From Pseudomonadota bacterium (GTDB lineage Bacteria; Pseudomonadota; Alphaproteobacteria; Caulobacterales; Aquidulcibacteraceae), in NCBI GenBank assembly GCA_023410295.1, contig JAEYPY010000028.1, positions 1 through 10,098 of the forward strand: a stretch of 10,098 nucleotides of DNA, written 5' to 3'. Below, in pieces: positions 1 to 5,840 of this stretch. Below the pieces are notes generated by a model, which worked only from the letters and a program-made list of their open reading frames with translations, made no database searches and was not told the DNA's origin. Position 1 is the stretch's first letter. Every line of letters starts with the position of its first letter. The translations under genes were made by a program, and so were the position numbers.

Positions 1-6
1 GTCCAT

Positions 7-11
7 AAGGG
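7..11 (+). promoter_or_regulatory. Shine-Dalgarno site for the TTG start of ruvX
   Basis: The purine run AAGGG lies 7 nt before the TTG at position 19. The reading frame stays open upstream to the window edge, so this site is the main reason for choosing the TTG start over one outside the window. Confidence 0.5.
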
Positions 12-18
12 CGCCCGC

Positions 19-495
19 TTGCCGCTGCTCGATCTCCCCGCCTTCGCCGCCGCCTTGCCGGCGCGCGCCGCCATTTTGGGCATCGACCCGGGCGAAAAGC
101 GCATCGGCGTTGCGGTCAGCGACACCACGCGCCTGATCGCCTCGTCGCTGGAAACTGTCGCCCGCACCAAGTTCGCCGCCGACGCCGAGGCAATTCTGAA
201 GCTCTATGATGGGCGCCAATGCGCGGGCATGGTCATCGGTTTGCCGCTCAACATGGACGGCTCGTCCGGCCCCGCTGCGCAAAGCGCACGCGCTTTCGCG
301 CGCAACCTCATCGCCAAGCGCGACGTGCCGCTGCTCTTGTGGGATGAGCGACTCTCCACCGCCGCTGTCACGCGCACGCTGATCGAAGGCGACGCCTCCC
401 GTCGGCGCCGCGGCGAGGTCGTCGACAAAATGGCGGCCGCCTACATGCTCCAAGGCGCGCTCGACGCGATGCAGGAGCGTCGCACCGATGGCTGA
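19..495 (+). CDS. ruvX: RuvX/YqgF family Holliday junction resolvase-like nuclease (pre-16S rRNA nuclease)
   Basis: This is a 158-residue RNase H-fold protein of the YqgF/RuvX family, a usual length. The family is linked to 16S rRNA 5'-end maturation and was first proposed as a Holliday junction resolvase; it acts in the cytoplasm. Visible motifs are GIDPGEKRIGVAVSD (residues 21-35), GLPLNMDGS (74-82), DERLST (109-114) and VVDKMAAAYML (134-144). The expected acidic active-site residues are D23, E110 and D136. The start is TTG with AAGGG 7 nt upstream. The frame is open to the window edge, so a start further upstream cannot be excluded. The 3' end overlaps the AEC gene by 8 nt, indicating co-transcription and probably translational coupling. 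In related alphaproteobacteria gatC often sits just upstream of ruvX, but that would lie outside this window. Confidence 0.95.
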   Translation: MPLLDLPAFAAALPARAAILGIDPGEKRIGVAVSDTTRLIASSLETVARTKFAADAEAILKLYDGRQCAGMVIGLPLNMDGSSGPAAQSARAFARNLIAKRDVPLLLWDERLSTAAVTRTLIEGDASRRRRGEVVDKMAAAYMLQGALDAMQERRTDG

Positions 496-1405
496 GGTCT
501 TCGGCGCGCTTGTGCCGACCTTCATCCTGATCGCGCTCGGCTACATCGTGCGCGCGACCAAGATCGCGACGGCCGAACAATTCGGCATGGTCAATCGCTT
601 CGGCTATTTCGTGCTCTACCCGGCGTTCCTGTTCACGCTGATCTCCGGCGCGAGCTTCGCCGGCAGCGAAGCGTTGCCGTTTCTCGGCGGCGTGCTCGGC
701 GGATTCGCCGCGGTCGCGTTACTGGCCCTCGCCTTCCGTCTGGTCTTCCGCGGCGACGGCCCCGCTTTTTCCAGCGTCTTCCAAGGCGCAGTCCGCTGGA
801 ACGGCTTTGCGCTCCTGGCCGCCGCGCCCAATCTCTTCGGTCCGCAAGGCACGGCTTTGATCGGCCTCGCGTTCGGGCCGTTGGTGCTGATGCTCAACAT
901 TCTGTGCGTCATCGTGCTGGCGCGCTGGGGCGCTGCGCGGGCGACATCGATGCGCGCCGTGCTGGATCAGATCATCGCCAACCCGCTCATCATCGGCTGC
1001 GCCGTCGGCATAAGCGCCAACCTCGCGGGCCTTGGTGATCTCGGCTACGCCAGCGACGCAATGCAGCTGCTGGGGCAAGCCGCAATGCCGGTCGCTCTGG
1101 TTTGCGTCGGCGCCGGCCTGGATTTCGGCGCCCTGCGCACGTCTCTGCACAAGGTTGCCGTGTCATCGCTGATGCGTCTGGTGGCGGCGCCGGCGTTGGT
1201 ATGGGGCGCGTGCCTGCTCACCGGCGCCGGCCCGTTGCACACCGCCGTCGCCGTCGGCATCGGTTCAACGCCAGTCGCGGCTGCGAGCTATACACTGGCG
1301 CGCGAAATGGGCGGCGATGCGCGGCTGATAGCGGCGATCATCACCGCGACCACTATCCTCTCCTTCATCACGATGCCGATAGCCATCACGCTGGCGCTGC
1401 ACTGA
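488..1405 (+). CDS. AEC (auxin efflux carrier) family permease
   Basis: The 305-residue product is very hydrophobic with about ten predicted membrane segments, roughly residues 5-22, 38-57, 64-86, 97-116, 122-143, 158-180, 193-212, 221-244, 249-270 and 280-303. AEC-family features are NPLIIGCAVGI (165-175) opening the second half, the segment QAAMPVALVCVGAGL (197-211), and the C-terminal STPVAAASYTLAREMGGD (260-277) followed by a final helix pair. Members are inner-membrane secondary transporters, several of them for organic acids such as malate; the substrate here cannot be read from sequence. A good Shine-Dalgarno AGGAG (473-477) lies 10 nt before the ATG, inside the end of ruvX, which the gene overlaps by 8 nt. 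The pairing with ruvX looks like operon packing rather than a functional link. Confidence 0.9.
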   Translation: MAEVFGALVPTFILIALGYIVRATKIATAEQFGMVNRFGYFVLYPAFLFTLISGASFAGSEALPFLGGVLGGFAAVALLALAFRLVFRGDGPAFSSVFQGAVRWNGFALLAAAPNLFGPQGTALIGLAFGPLVLMLNILCVIVLARWGAARATSMRAVLDQIIANPLIIGCAVGISANLAGLGDLGYASDAMQLLGQAAMPVALVCVGAGLDFGALRTSLHKVAVSSLMRLVAAPALVWGACLLTGAGPLHTAVAVGIGSTPVAAASYTLAREMGGDARLIAAIITATTILSFITMPIAITLALH

Positions 1406-1444
1406 GCGGGAACCGGCGCGTGGGGCGCGTACTTCTCCACAGCC

Positions 1445-2548
1445 ATGCCGCCAGGAACTGACCACGCCAAACACGCCGGCCTCGTCTACGTCAGCAGTGA
1501 AGCGCCCGGCATCACGCGCCGGCGTAGCGGTACGGGCTTTAGTTACCGCGACCCTCGCGGCAAAATCGTGCGCGATGCTGAAACGCTGGCACGCATCAAA
1601 ACCCTCGCCGTCCCGCCGGCCTGGACCGACGTCTGGATCTGCGCCGATGAGAACGGTCACCTGCAAGCCACCGGCCGCGACGCGCGCGGGCGCAAGCAGC
1701 ATCGCTATCACCCGCGCTTCCGCGAAGTTCGCGATGGCGCCAAGTTCGATCGCCTCACGGAGTTTGCCAAGGCGTTGCCCGACATCCGCGCGCAGGTGGA
1801 CCGTGACATGCGCAAGCAAGGCCTGCCGCGCGAGAAGGTGCTGGCGACGATCGTGCACCTGCTCGACACCACGCTGATCCGCGTCGGCAATGACGAATAC
1901 GCCAAGGCCAATAAGAGCTACGGCCTCACCACGCTCAAGGATCAGCACGCCAAGATCGAGGGAGACAAGCTGCGCTTCGTCTTCACCGGCAAGTCCGGCA
2001 AAACCTGGAAGCTCACGGTGAAGAACCGCCGCGTCGCCAAGGTCGTGCGCGCGACCCAGGAGCTGCCGGGCCAGCGGCTCTTCCAATACGTCGACGATGA
2101 CGGTGAGCCGCAATGCGTCAGCTCGACCGACGTCAACGCTTACCTGCGCGAAATCGCCGACAGCGACATCACCGCGAAGGATTTCCGCACCTGGGGCGCG
2201 ACAGTGCTGGCGGCGGCGGAACTCGCGCGGCTCGGCGCGTTCGATACGCAAACATTGGCCAAGGCCAATGTGAAGGCCTGCATCGAGACCGTATCTCTCA
2301 GCCTCGGCAACACGCCGACAATCTGCCGCAAGAGTTACATCCACCCGCGCGTGTTTGAGAGCTACACCGACGGGGTCTTCAAGCTCGGTCGCGCCAAGCG
2401 CGAGGGCCTTTCGGAGCATGAGGCAGCCACGCTCGCGTTCTTGGAGCGCGCCACCAAGCCGCGCGCGAAAGCCAAGCGCTCCCCGGACGTCGCGAAGCGG
2501 CGAGCCGGGGCCCATCGATCGGACCAGCTTCGCCAAACCCATGCTTGA
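1445..2548 (+). CDS. DNA topoisomerase IB (poxvirus-type)
   Basis: This 367-residue protein is a bacterial type IB topoisomerase, which relaxes positive and negative supercoils through a 3'-phosphotyrosyl intermediate without ATP. The N-terminal DNA-binding domain starts near residue 12 and includes AVPPAWTDVWIC (55-66) and the basic GRDARGRKQHRYHP (77-90). The catalytic domain has LIRVGNDEYAK (144-154), FTGKSGK (180-186), KDFRTWGATV (245-254) and GNTPTICRKSYIHP (288-301). By comparison with Deinococcus and vaccinia enzymes the catalytic set is R146, K183, R248, N289 and nucleophile Y298. Asn at the fourth position (His in vaccinia) is what I recall for the Deinococcus enzyme. The lysine/arginine-rich tail (337-367) is low complexity. 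No clear Shine-Dalgarno precedes the ATG, but homology begins about 11 residues in, so this start fits. It follows the permease gene by 39 nt. Confidence 0.95.
   Translation: MPPGTDHAKHAGLVYVSSEAPGITRRRSGTGFSYRDPRGKIVRDAETLARIKTLAVPPAWTDVWICADENGHLQATGRDARGRKQHRYHPRFREVRDGAKFDRLTEFAKALPDIRAQVDRDMRKQGLPREKVLATIVHLLDTTLIRVGNDEYAKANKSYGLTTLKDQHAKIEGDKLRFVFTGKSGKTWKLTVKNRRVAKVVRATQELPGQRLFQYVDDDGEPQCVSSTDVNAYLREIADSDITAKDFRTWGATVLAAAELARLGAFDTQTLAKANVKACIETVSLSLGNTPTICRKSYIHPRVFESYTDGVFKLGRAKREGLSEHEAATLAFLERATKPRAKAKRSPDVAKRRAGAHRSDQLRQTHA
2481..2510 (+). other. Strong GC hairpin at the 3' end of the topoisomerase IB gene
   Basis: CCCCGG (2481-2486) pairs with CCGGGG (2505-2510). An inner stem pairs 2488-2493 with 2497-2502, including one G-T pair, around a 3-nt GAA loop. 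That gives about 12 pairs with a small internal mismatch, inside the last coding codons. No T-tract follows, so it is not a typical intrinsic terminator. It could protect the mRNA 3' end, or be a by-product of GC-rich coding. Confidence 0.3.
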
Positions 2549-2600
2549 ACGCGCGTGAACTCCGGCTCAGCGCCGCTTGCGCGGCTTGGCCGAAGACATG

Positions 2601-2852
2601 TCAGCGTCTTCTGAGCGGCTCCACCGGCTCACTCGGGCCGACGATCATGTCGGGGTCTTCCTCGAAGCCGGGATGGTTGGTCGGATCGACCACGTAGGTC
2701 TTTTCCTGGCTCGCTGGCTCGAGCGGCGCATGCGCGCGCGTCTCCGCAGCCGCTGCCTTGCCGGCGCCGAGGCCGGCCACCACGGCGGCGAACGCCACGC
2801 CGACCGGACGCAAAGGATTGGAGTCTTCCCGTTTGGGGTGCGATCTCGTCAT
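2601..2852 (-). CDS. Small hypothetical protein with N-terminal signal or membrane segment
   Basis: I do not recognise this 83-residue protein. The start at 2852 is set by a near-perfect Shine-Dalgarno: the minus strand reads AGGAGG (2863-2858) 5 nt before the ATG. A longer in-frame version starting at 2939 lacks such a site. The N-terminus is basic (RSHPKRE), followed by a hydrophobic stretch (about 14-36, PVGVAFAAVVAGLGAGKAAA) ending in an Ala-rich segment compatible with signal peptidase cleavage or a single membrane anchor. The remainder is short, acidic and proline-rich, with KTYVVDPTNHPGFEEDPDM (51-69), and ends in RRR. It is convergent with topoisomerase IB (52-nt gap) and divergent from pyrB. 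Export to the periplasm is inferred from the N-terminus only; no function can be assigned. Confidence 0.7.
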   Translation of the reverse strand: MTRSHPKREDSNPLRPVGVAFAAVVAGLGAGKAAAAETRAHAPLEPASQEKTYVVDPTNHPGFEEDPDMIVGPSEPVEPLRRR

Positions 2853-2857
2853 CACGC

Positions 2858-2863
2858 CCTCCT
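2858..2863 (-). promoter_or_regulatory. Consensus Shine-Dalgarno AGGAGG deciding the start of the 83-residue protein
   Basis: The minus strand reads AAGAGGAGGG followed by CGTG and ATG, giving 5 nt between AGGAGG and the start codon. It is the strongest ribosome binding site seen in this window and supports translation of the - strand gene. Confidence 0.75.
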
Positions 2864-2998
2864 CTTGGCTCAGCCCTTCAAACCCGCCCCGTCCCACCAT
2901 TGGAACAAAGCAAGTACAATACCGAGTCCGGGGCGCCAATACGGCTGAAACGATTATCCCCGCCTTGTTTGCGCCGCGCTTGCTCCGAACCGGTCACA

Positions 2999-3013
2999 GC
3001 GCTTAACAAGCGC
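2999..3013 (+). repeat. Perfect inverted repeat at the ribosome binding position of pyrB
   Basis: GCGCTT (2999-3004) and AAGCGC (3008-3013) are exact inverted copies separated by AAC. They end 2 nt before the pyrB ATG, where a Shine-Dalgarno site would normally sit; no good one is visible. The repeat could form a short hairpin over the initiation region or be an operator half-site pair. The rest of the 163-nt divergent intergenic region (2853-3015) shows no promoter I can call with confidence. Confidence 0.4.
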
Positions 3014-3015
3014 GC

Positions 3016-4008
3016 ATGGCTCAGCGACCGACTGGCGTGAAGAAAAAAGAACCGCGCACGAGCCCCGCCCGTTTCCGGCACAAGCATCTTCTATCGATTG
3101 GCGACCTCGATCGTTTCGAGGCCGAAAGCCTGCTCGATCGCGCTGAGGCGTTCGCGCCGCTGGCGGAGCAGAAGGTCAAGAAGCTCGACACGTTGCGCGG
3201 GCGCACGCTGATCAATCTCTTCTTCGAGAACTCGACGCGCACGCAAAGCTCGTTCGAACTCGCCGGCAAGCGCATGGGCGCTGACGTCGTCAACATGAGC
3301 GTGAAGTCCTCAAGCGTCGCCAAGGGCGAAACACTGATCGACACCGCCGCGACCCTCAACGCGATGCGCCCGGATCTGCTGGTCGTGCGACACGGCTCTT
3401 CCGGCGCCGCCGAACTCTTGGCGCGCAAAGTCGATTGCGCGGTCATCAATGCTGGCGACGGCAAGCACGAGCACCCAACGCAGGCATTGCTCGACGCTTT
3501 CACCATCCGCTCGCGCCTGGGCGACATCGAAGGCCTCACCATCGCCATCTGCGGCGATGTCCTGCACAGCCGCGTTGCGCGCTCGAACGTCGCGCTACTC
3601 AACATCCTTGGCGCGCGCGTGCGCCTCATCGGCCCGCCGACGCTGATGCCGATCGGCGCCCACCGCTGGGGCGCCGAGGTTTTCCATGACATGCGCAAGG
3701 GCCTCGAAGGCGCCGACGTCGTCATGATGCTGCGCGTGCAGCGCGAGCGCATGGACGGCGGGCATTTCCCCTCGGCGCGCGAATACTTCTGGTTCTACGG
3801 CCTTGATGAAGAAAAGCTGCGCTGCGCCAAGCCTGGCGCGCTGGTCATGCATCCCGGACCCATGAACCGCGGCGTCGAGATTGACTCCACCGTTGCCGAC
3901 GATCCCAACGTATCGCTGATCGAGACGCAGGTGCGCATGGGCGTCGCCGTGCGCATGGCCGTGCTCGAGGCCCTGGCCGAGAGCGGCGCCAATGCGGAGA
4001 CGACCTGA
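3016..4008 (+). CDS. pyrB: Aspartate carbamoyltransferase catalytic chain
   Basis: The 330-residue product is aspartate transcarbamoylase, which condenses carbamoyl phosphate with L-aspartate to N-carbamoyl-aspartate in de novo pyrimidine synthesis. The carbamoyl phosphate domain carries FFENSTRTQSSFELAGKRMG (69-88, STRT at 73-76), SSVAKGETLIDTA (99-111, K103), VVRHGSSGAAE (123-133, R125) and GKHEHPTQALLDA (149-161). The aspartate domain carries GDVLHSRVARSN (180-191, R186), MLRVQRERM (238-246, R240 and Q242) and VMHPGPMNRGVEI (277-289). HSRVARS and LRVQRERM.GG are the wording I recall from the Pseudomonas class A enzyme, which assembles with an inactive PyrC'. About 22 basic residues precede the conserved core; in Pseudomonas such an extension takes part in nucleotide regulation. 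No strong Shine-Dalgarno is visible before the ATG, and GTG at 3037 is a possible later start. The stop overlaps the next ORF as TGATG. Confidence 0.95.
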   Translation: MAQRPTGVKKKEPRTSPARFRHKHLLSIGDLDRFEAESLLDRAEAFAPLAEQKVKKLDTLRGRTLINLFFENSTRTQSSFELAGKRMGADVVNMSVKSSSVAKGETLIDTAATLNAMRPDLLVVRHGSSGAAELLARKVDCAVINAGDGKHEHPTQALLDAFTIRSRLGDIEGLTIAICGDVLHSRVARSNVALLNILGARVRLIGPPTLMPIGAHRWGAEVFHDMRKGLEGADVVMMLRVQRERMDGGHFPSAREYFWFYGLDEEKLRCAKPGALVMHPGPMNRGVEIDSTVADDPNVSLIETQVRMGVAVRMAVLEALAESGANAETT

Positions 4009-4157
4009 TGTGGATGTTCCTGCTCTGGTGGTGCGTCGATGATCACCTCGCCGCCGCGCTCGAAACGCCAGGCCTCGGCACGCTTCCGATCTGGGTGCCG
4101 TTCATTATCGCCATTGCATTTTCTACGACCCTCAATGTGGCGATGAAAAAGAAATGA
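4008..4157 (+). CDS. 49-residue single-span membrane protein between pyrB and pyrC
   Basis: This short ORF overlaps the pyrB stop (TGATG, ATG at 4008) and its own stop overlaps the pyrC start (ATGA at 4154-4157), so it is coupled on both sides. It begins MWMFLLWWCV, continues with a polar segment (DDHLAAALETPGLGT, 11-25), then a hydrophobic span (about 26-46, LPIWVPFIIAIAFSTTLNVA), and ends in MKKK. This looks like one membrane helix with a cytoplasmic C-terminus, the Trp-rich N-terminus perhaps lying on or in the membrane. I know no family for it. Gap-free packing between two genes of one complex argues for a real translated ORF. It could be a small membrane protein associated with the PyrB/PyrC' complex, or mainly a translated linker that carries ribosomes into pyrC. 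A 'W-rich' N-terminus and KKK end are unlikely by chance but not decisive. Confidence 0.65.
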   Translation: MWMFLLWWCVDDHLAAALETPGLGTLPIWVPFIIAIAFSTTLNVAMKKK

Positions 4158-5434
4158 CGCGCCCGACCCTCATCAAGAACGCCAAGCTGATCGACCCGGC
4201 GAAGAACAAGGTCGAAGCGGGCGCGATCCTGTTCGACGATAAGATCATCGACGTGGGCGCCGTCTCAAGCGCGCCTGACGGCGCCGAAATCATCGATGCG
4301 GGCGGTGAGCACATCGCGCCCGGCCTCATCGACATGCGCGTCGTTATTGGCGAACCGGGCGCGGAGCACAAAGAGACTTTCAAATCCGCTGGCCGCGCCG
4401 CAGCAGCGGGCGGCGTCACCACCATGGTGATGATGCCGAACACCGACCCGGTGCTCGACGATCAGAGCCTCATCGACTTCGTGCTTCGGCGCGGCATCGC
4501 ACTATCTGGCGGCGTGCGCATCCTGCCGGCTGCGGCGCTTACCAAACACCTCGACGGCGAGATGATGACCGAGATCGGCCTCTTGGCCGAAGCCGGCGCA
4601 GCCTTTTTCAGCAATGGCGACAAGCCGATCGTCAACTCGCGCGTGTTGCGCCGCACGCTTTCCTACGCCACCGCGTTCGGCGCGCTGGTCGCGAATCGCC
4701 CGGAAGATCCGTTCCTCGCCGAAGGCGGCGTGATGCACGAAGGCGAACTCGCCGCGCGCCTTGGTTTGCCAGGCATTCCCGCCGCCGCCGAAGCCATCAT
4801 GGCTGAGCGCGATCTTGCGCTCGCCGAACTCACGGGCGGGCGCCTGCTGCTCGACATGCTCTCATCGGCGCAAACGCTGCCGGCGCTTCAGCGCGCCAAG
4901 CAGCGCGGCGTCAACGCCGTCGCCAGCGTCAACGTGCATCACCTTGTGCTCAACGAGCAGGACGTCGACGGTTATCGCACCTTCGCCAAGCTAAGCCCGC
5001 CACTGCGCAGCGAGGACGATCGCCGCGCCCTGGTCCAGGCCGTTGCTGACGGAGTGATGGACGTCATCGTCTCCGGCCACGATCCGCAACAGGCTGAAGA
5101 CAAGCGCTTGCCATTCGAAGAAGCCGCGTTCGGCGCCGTCGGCCTCGAAACGCTTTTGCCGGCCGCGCTCTCGCTTCATCACAACGGCGCGATCGAGCTG
5201 CCCGCGCTCTTCCGCGCCATGACGCAGAAGCCGGCTGAGCTACTCAATCTGCCGCAAGGCCGCCTTGCCAAAGGCGCGCCGGCCGATCTTATCCTCATCG
5301 ACATCGGCGCGCCGTTCAAACTCGACTCCGATAAGCTGAAGTCGAAGTCCAACAATTCGCCGTTCGATGAAAAACTGCTCCAAGGCGCCGTGAAACGGAC
5401 ATTCATTGGCGGTAAGAGCATCTTTAGCGCGTGA
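4154..5434 (+). CDS. pyrC': Dihydroorotase-like protein lacking catalytic residues (PyrC' type)
   Basis: The 426-residue product has the amidohydrolase/dihydroorotase fold and length and aligns through PGLIDM (56-61), GGVTTMVMMPNT (86-97), the EGELAARLGLPGIPAAAEA region (196-214) and the C-terminal GRLAKGAPADLILID (369-383). The active site is dismantled. The metal-binding HxH and substrate Arg after PGLIDM are R62, V64 and G66. The SDDGK segment reads SNGDK (153-157). The His before xED is R182. The HxxH of the HVS segment is L232 and M235, and the TDHAPH motif reads SGHDPQ (307-312). It should therefore not catalyse carbamoyl-aspartate cyclisation. In Pseudomonas an inactive PyrC' of similar length is needed to assemble class A ATCase with PyrB, and I infer that role here. 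An active dihydroorotase must be encoded elsewhere. The start overlaps the small ORF by 4 nt. The frame is intact across 426 codons, so it is not a decaying pseudogene. Confidence 0.9.
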   Translation: MTRPTLIKNAKLIDPAKNKVEAGAILFDDKIIDVGAVSSAPDGAEIIDAGGEHIAPGLIDMRVVIGEPGAEHKETFKSAGRAAAAGGVTTMVMMPNTDPVLDDQSLIDFVLRRGIALSGGVRILPAAALTKHLDGEMMTEIGLLAEAGAAFFSNGDKPIVNSRVLRRTLSYATAFGALVANRPEDPFLAEGGVMHEGELAARLGLPGIPAAAEAIMAERDLALAELTGGRLLLDMLSSAQTLPALQRAKQRGVNAVASVNVHHLVLNEQDVDGYRTFAKLSPPLRSEDDRRALVQAVADGVMDVIVSGHDPQQAEDKRLPFEEAAFGAVGLETLLPAALSLHHNGAIELPALFRAMTQKPAELLNLPQGRLAKGAPADLILIDIGAPFKLDSDKLKSKSNNSPFDEKLLQGAVKRTFIGGKSIFSA

Positions 5435-5439
5435 GGGAG
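5434..5439 (+). promoter_or_regulatory. Shine-Dalgarno deciding the lipoprotein start
   Basis: AGGGAG lies 6 nt before the ATG at 5446 and overlaps the pyrC' stop codon. It favours ATG 5446 over the in-frame GTG at 5431, which would place five charged or polar residues (MRENP) ahead of the signal peptide. Confidence 0.6.
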
Positions 5440-5445
5440 AATCCG

Positions 5446-5793
5446 ATGCGTAAGATCGTGCTAGGCGTTCTGATGCTGGGGCTCGCCGCCTGCGCCTCGT
5501 CTCCCAATCCGTTGCCGCCGCCGATTCATCCCGGCGATCCGGGCCCCGATGGCGGCCCACCGCCAATCCCACTCGACGGCCCGATCGCCTACCGATGCGA
5601 TAACGGCACGCAGCTCATCGTCGAAGCCGATGGCCGCACTGCGCGCGTCGCCATCGTCGGCGGCCCGTCCATGGTGCTGCCGAGCGCCGGCGAAGGCTAT
5701 TATAGCAACGGGCGCTACGGCTTCCGCGGCGGCGGCGCCAGCGGCCAATGGGAAGTCGGCCGCGCCGCGCCGGTGAACTGCACCGGCAGCTGA
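5446..5793 (+). CDS. Small lipoprotein with a C-terminal MliC-like (lysozyme inhibitor) domain
   Basis: The 115-residue protein starts with a short lipoprotein signal peptide (MRKIVLGVLMLGLAAC). The lipobox LAAC places the lipidated Cys at residue 16, followed by Ala-Ser, compatible with the outer membrane. A proline/glycine-rich linker (about 20-45) leads to a compact domain (48-113) beginning YRCDNGTQLIVEADG and ending WEVGRAAPVNC. The spaced Cys residues C51 and C112, the central LPSAGEGYYSNGRYGF (78-93) and the C-terminal Cys resemble the MliC/PliC family of C-type lysozyme inhibitors. The family's SGxxY segment reads AGEGY here (81-85), so a key Ser is Ala and inhibition is uncertain. 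It follows pyrC' by 11 nt with a good Shine-Dalgarno, so it is probably the last gene of the pyr unit. The lipoprotein assignment is strong; the MliC assignment is moderate. Confidence 0.75.
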   Translation: MRKIVLGVLMLGLAACASSPNPLPPPIHPGDPGPDGGPPPIPLDGPIAYRCDNGTQLIVEADGRTARVAIVGGPSMVLPSAGEGYYSNGRYGFRGGGASGQWEVGRAAPVNCTGS

Positions 5794-5840
5794 CGTTCGT
5801 CCTCTAGGAAACAACGGCCGCTGCCTCGCGTTGGCTCGCC

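Noticed and set aside
1403..1447. The permease and topoisomerase IB share a reading frame with only one TGA between them, suggesting readthrough fusion
   Set aside because: The 13 intervening codons lack any conserved feature, both families are normally separate proteins, and a shared frame is a one-in-three coincidence.
1265..2542. A 425-codon open frame on the - strand
   Set aside because: It lies opposite topoisomerase IB, which has a full set of catalytic residues. The frame is a codon-bias shadow typical of high-GC DNA, and its product shows no recognisable motif.
2900..2958. TACAAT (2915-2920, + strand) and GATAAT (2958-2953, - strand) as -10 elements in the divergent region
   Set aside because: Neither has a recognisable -35 hexamer at 16-18 nt, so no promoter is called.
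2577..3006. Plus-strand open frames in the gap before pyrB
   Set aside because: They lack ribosome binding sites and have shadow-like composition. The - strand gene there has a consensus Shine-Dalgarno.
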